Below, in pieces: positions 13,360-14,870 of a stretch of DNA of 14,870 bases. Location: positions 1 to 14,870 of the forward strand of contig CAYTCV010000047.1 in NCBI GenBank assembly GCA_964436465.1, given 5' to 3'. This stretch comes from RBG-13-66-14 sp964436465. GTDB taxonomy: Bacteria > RBG-13-66-14. The first letter of the stretch is position 1. Every line of letters starts with the position of its first letter. Position numbers and translations under genes: made by a program. A model generated the notes under the pieces. That model was not told the origin of the DNA and ran no database searches. It was given only the letters and a program-made list of their open reading frames with translations.

Positions 13360-13548
13360 ATGCTCGATATTGACCGTAGGCTCTGCGCGTACTGCGGGGG
13401 GTGTGTGGGGGTGTGTCCCACGATGGCCCTCCTCCTCGATGAGCTGTACCTGGTGGTGGACCAGGGGCTCTGCAACGGCTGCGGCAACTGCGTAAAGCTC
13501 TGCCCGGTGGGGGCGCTCAGTCTGGCAGAGGCGGCGGAGACGGTCTAG
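13360..13548 (+). CDS. Small 2x[4Fe-4S] ferredoxin
   Basis: With the ATG at 13360 this is a 62-residue bacterial-type ferredoxin. Two complete CxxCxxCxxxCP clusters are visible: C9, C12, C15, C19 (CAYCGGCVGVCP) and C38, C41, C44, C48 (CNGCGNCVKLCP), each expected to hold one [4Fe-4S] centre for low-potential electron transfer in the cytoplasm. The CAYCGGC form is also seen, in my recollection, in ferredoxins beside geranylgeranyl reductases, but no such gene is in this window. The open frame extends upstream to 13168; the added part is unlike ferredoxin, and a candidate promoter lies inside it. A GTG at 13318 is another possible start but falls within that promoter. The radical SAM gene starts 93 bases downstream on the same strand, so this ferredoxin is a plausible electron donor for it. 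Confidence 0.88.
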   Translation: MLDIDRRLCAYCGGCVGVCPTMALLLDELYLVVDQGLCNGCGNCVKLCPVGALSLAEAAETV

Positions 13549-13641
13549 CAACCGCGCAGGGGCCCCGTCGTCTTGAGCCATCCCGAGAGAACGGTTCCTT
13601 CGTAGCGGCAGTCCACGTGCGGTAATCCCTAAAGAGGCCCG

Positions 13642-14703
13642 ATGGCCTTAAGCCTCAAGCGCATCCGACCCCAGTGGCTGGCGAACCTGGCGAAGAACAT
13701 CGTCAAGGTCCGTTTCCAGCGGGATTCGGCCCGAGGGCGCGAGGTCTACCCCGTCCTGGCCAGCTACAACATCACCAACCGCTGCGACATGCGCTGCGTC
13801 TACTGCGGCTACCCCAAGATGGACCGGCGGGAGCTGCCCACGGCGGACAAGCTGCGCGTCCTGGAAAAAATCCGCCCCGGCATCCCGGCCCTGGACATCT
13901 CCGGCGGCGAGCCGCTGATTCTCCCCGACATCGACGAGGTCATCCGCCACGCCCACGCGCTCGGCTTCGCCCCGCTGGTCCTCAACACCGACCTCATGCA
14001 GATGCGGCGCCACGAGGTCCTGCTGGACTACGTGGACCAGCTCATCGTCTCGCTGGATTCCACGGTGCCGGAAATCTGGGATTCCATCGTCCGCGTCAAG
14101 GGCGCCTGCGACCGGGTGATGGGCAACCTTCGCCACTACGCCAAGGCCCAGGACGAAAAGGGCTTCCAAATCAACATCAACGCCGTCATTCTCCCCGACC
14201 ATTTAGGCCAGGTGCTGCCGCTGCTGGACTTCGCCGCCGAAATCGGGGTCAGCTTCAACGCCGTGCCGCGGGTGGACGGCTTCGAGCCCAACCCAGAGCT
14301 CGTAGGTAACCCCGAGTACCGGGCGCTCATCGACGAGCTCATCCGCCGCAAGGCCCAGGGCTACCCCGTTCTCAACACCACCCTCTACCTCGAGCGGGTG
14401 CGCGACTTCCTCCCCTACCGCTGCTACGCCACGGTCACGCCCAAGGTGGGGCCGCTGGGCCAGGTTTTCTACCCCTGCACCAAGATGCACTGGGTGGCGG
14501 GGAACCTGCTGGAGGAGCCGAGCCTGTGGGCCGTCTTGAAGCGGGCCTACCGCGAGGCGCCGCGGCACCACTGCGGCCGGCTGTGCTACATGAGCTGCTA
14601 CATGGAGCCGATTCACTACCTCGAGCACCCCATCAGCTTCCTGGCCGAGGGCCACCTCCGGCGGCTGGTCGGCCGCCGCAACGGCCTGGCCGAAACTGCG
14701 TGA
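13642..14703 (+). CDS. Radical SAM protein with SPASM-like C-terminal cysteines
   Basis: The 353-residue enzyme should cleave S-adenosylmethionine reductively at a [4Fe-4S] cluster and start a radical reaction. The cluster ligands are C48, C52 and C55 (CDMRCVYC), preceded by the NITNR strand; the SAM-binding SGGEP is at 87-91. The middle follows the radical SAM barrel (LIVSLDST, NINAVILPDH). The C-terminal part holds C261, C279, C311, C315 and C319 in a SPASM/Twitch-like order (a GQVFYPC pattern, GNLLEEPSLWAVLK, then CGRLCYMSC), suggesting at least one auxiliary cluster. ATG 13642 has GAGG four bases before it at short spacing. The ferredoxin gene upstream is the likely electron donor, and an intrinsic terminator follows. 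SPASM proteins modify peptides, proteins or small substrates; no precursor peptide gene is visible here, and the HpnH-like hopanoid or lipid branch is an alternative. The substrate is unknown. Confidence 0.87.
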   Translation: MALSLKRIRPQWLANLAKNIVKVRFQRDSARGREVYPVLASYNITNRCDMRCVYCGYPKMDRRELPTADKLRVLEKIRPGIPALDISGGEPLILPDIDEVIRHAHALGFAPLVLNTDLMQMRRHEVLLDYVDQLIVSLDSTVPEIWDSIVRVKGACDRVMGNLRHYAKAQDEKGFQININAVILPDHLGQVLPLLDFAAEIGVSFNAVPRVDGFEPNPELVGNPEYRALIDELIRRKAQGYPVLNTTLYLERVRDFLPYRCYATVTPKVGPLGQVFYPCTKMHWVAGNLLEEPSLWAVLKRAYREAPRHHCGRLCYMSCYMEPIHYLEHPISFLAEGHLRRLVGRRNGLAETA

Positions 14704-14724
14704 GCCGGTTGTCGGTGTCGAGGA

Positions 14725-14748
14725 GGTCCCGAGCGGGGCCTTTTTTTT
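14725..14748 (+). terminator. Intrinsic terminator after the radical SAM gene
   Basis: GGTCCC (14725-14730) pairs with GGGGCC (14735-14740), with one G-T wobble, around a GAGC loop, followed by eight T (14741-14748). It starts 21 bases past the stop codon and ends the ferredoxin-radical SAM transcript. Confidence 0.8.
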
Positions 14749-14796
14749 AACTGCGGAGGCGACAGGGAGGGGCGCGGTCTGTGTGCTATGAAAGGC

Positions 14797-14858
14797 GGCG
14801 GGGATAGGTATCTGCGGCCGAAGGCATAACTGCGACCGAAGGTAATCCCCGCCCTACA
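14797..14858. repeat. Dispersed inverted repeat with expanded loop
   Basis: GGCGGGGAT (14797-14805) and ATCCCCGCC (14845-14853), followed by CTACA, match the stem of the hairpin at 121-142. Here the loop is 39 bases instead of 4 and contains two near-copies of a 17-base unit: CTGCGGCCGAAGGCATA (14812-14828) and CTGCGACCGAAGGTAAT (14830-14846). This looks like a family of short non-autonomous intergenic elements with variable loop content. Confidence 0.65.
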
Positions 14859-14870
14859 TTTCACGCCGTG

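Overview
The window is GC-rich and comes from a Gram-negative bacterium. Two gene families point to the FCB side of the tree (Bacteroidetes/Chlorobi/Fibrobacteres and related uncultured phyla): a PorV/PorQ-type outer-membrane protein, and a large secreted protein with a type IX (Por) secretion-like C-terminal domain. A GWxTD-domain protein and a TonB-dependent receptor with a carboxypeptidase-regulatory-like N-terminus fit the same setting. There is no rRNA or tRNA gene here, so a finer assignment (for example candidate phyla such as Coatesbacteria, Latescibacteria or WOR-3) is only a guess.

Minus strand, read right to left (10993 down to 324): eight co-directional genes. They are a TonB-dependent receptor (8327-10993), a secreted multidomain protein with FN3-like and type IX-like tail domains (5820-8216), a PorV/PorQ family beta-barrel protein (4727-5734), a GWxTD protein (2772-4280), exbB (1907-2725), two tandem exbD copies (1484-1894 and 1060-1473) and tonB (324-998). 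From GWxTD to tonB the gaps are 10 to 61 bp, which looks like one operon. It closes with a clear intrinsic terminator (208-238) and a second terminator-like hairpin (114-142). The three upstream genes are separated by gaps that each hold a GC-rich hairpin. A 446-bp gap (4281-4726) with three perfect 21-bp repeats divides the two halves. Functionally this is an envelope module: an energised receptor, a surface or secreted protein, a shuttle-type barrel protein and the motor that would power the receptor.

Plus strand (11316 to 14703): aspS (aspartyl-tRNA synthetase, TTG start), then a small 2x[4Fe-4S] ferredoxin with a recognisable promoter, then a radical SAM protein with a SPASM-like C-terminal cysteine cluster, ended by an intrinsic terminator. 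The ferredoxin and radical SAM protein probably work as a redox pair; their product is unknown.

The 322-bp divergent region between the receptor and aspS holds a candidate receptor promoter and a leader with several inverted repeats, including a possible pseudoknot. Both ends of the window carry members of one short inverted-repeat family (core GGCGGGGAT/ATCCCCGCC), a dispersed intergenic element of this genome. The parts best worth a second look are the receptor/secreted protein/PorV/GWxTD/Ton module, the receptor leader and the ferredoxin-radical SAM pair.
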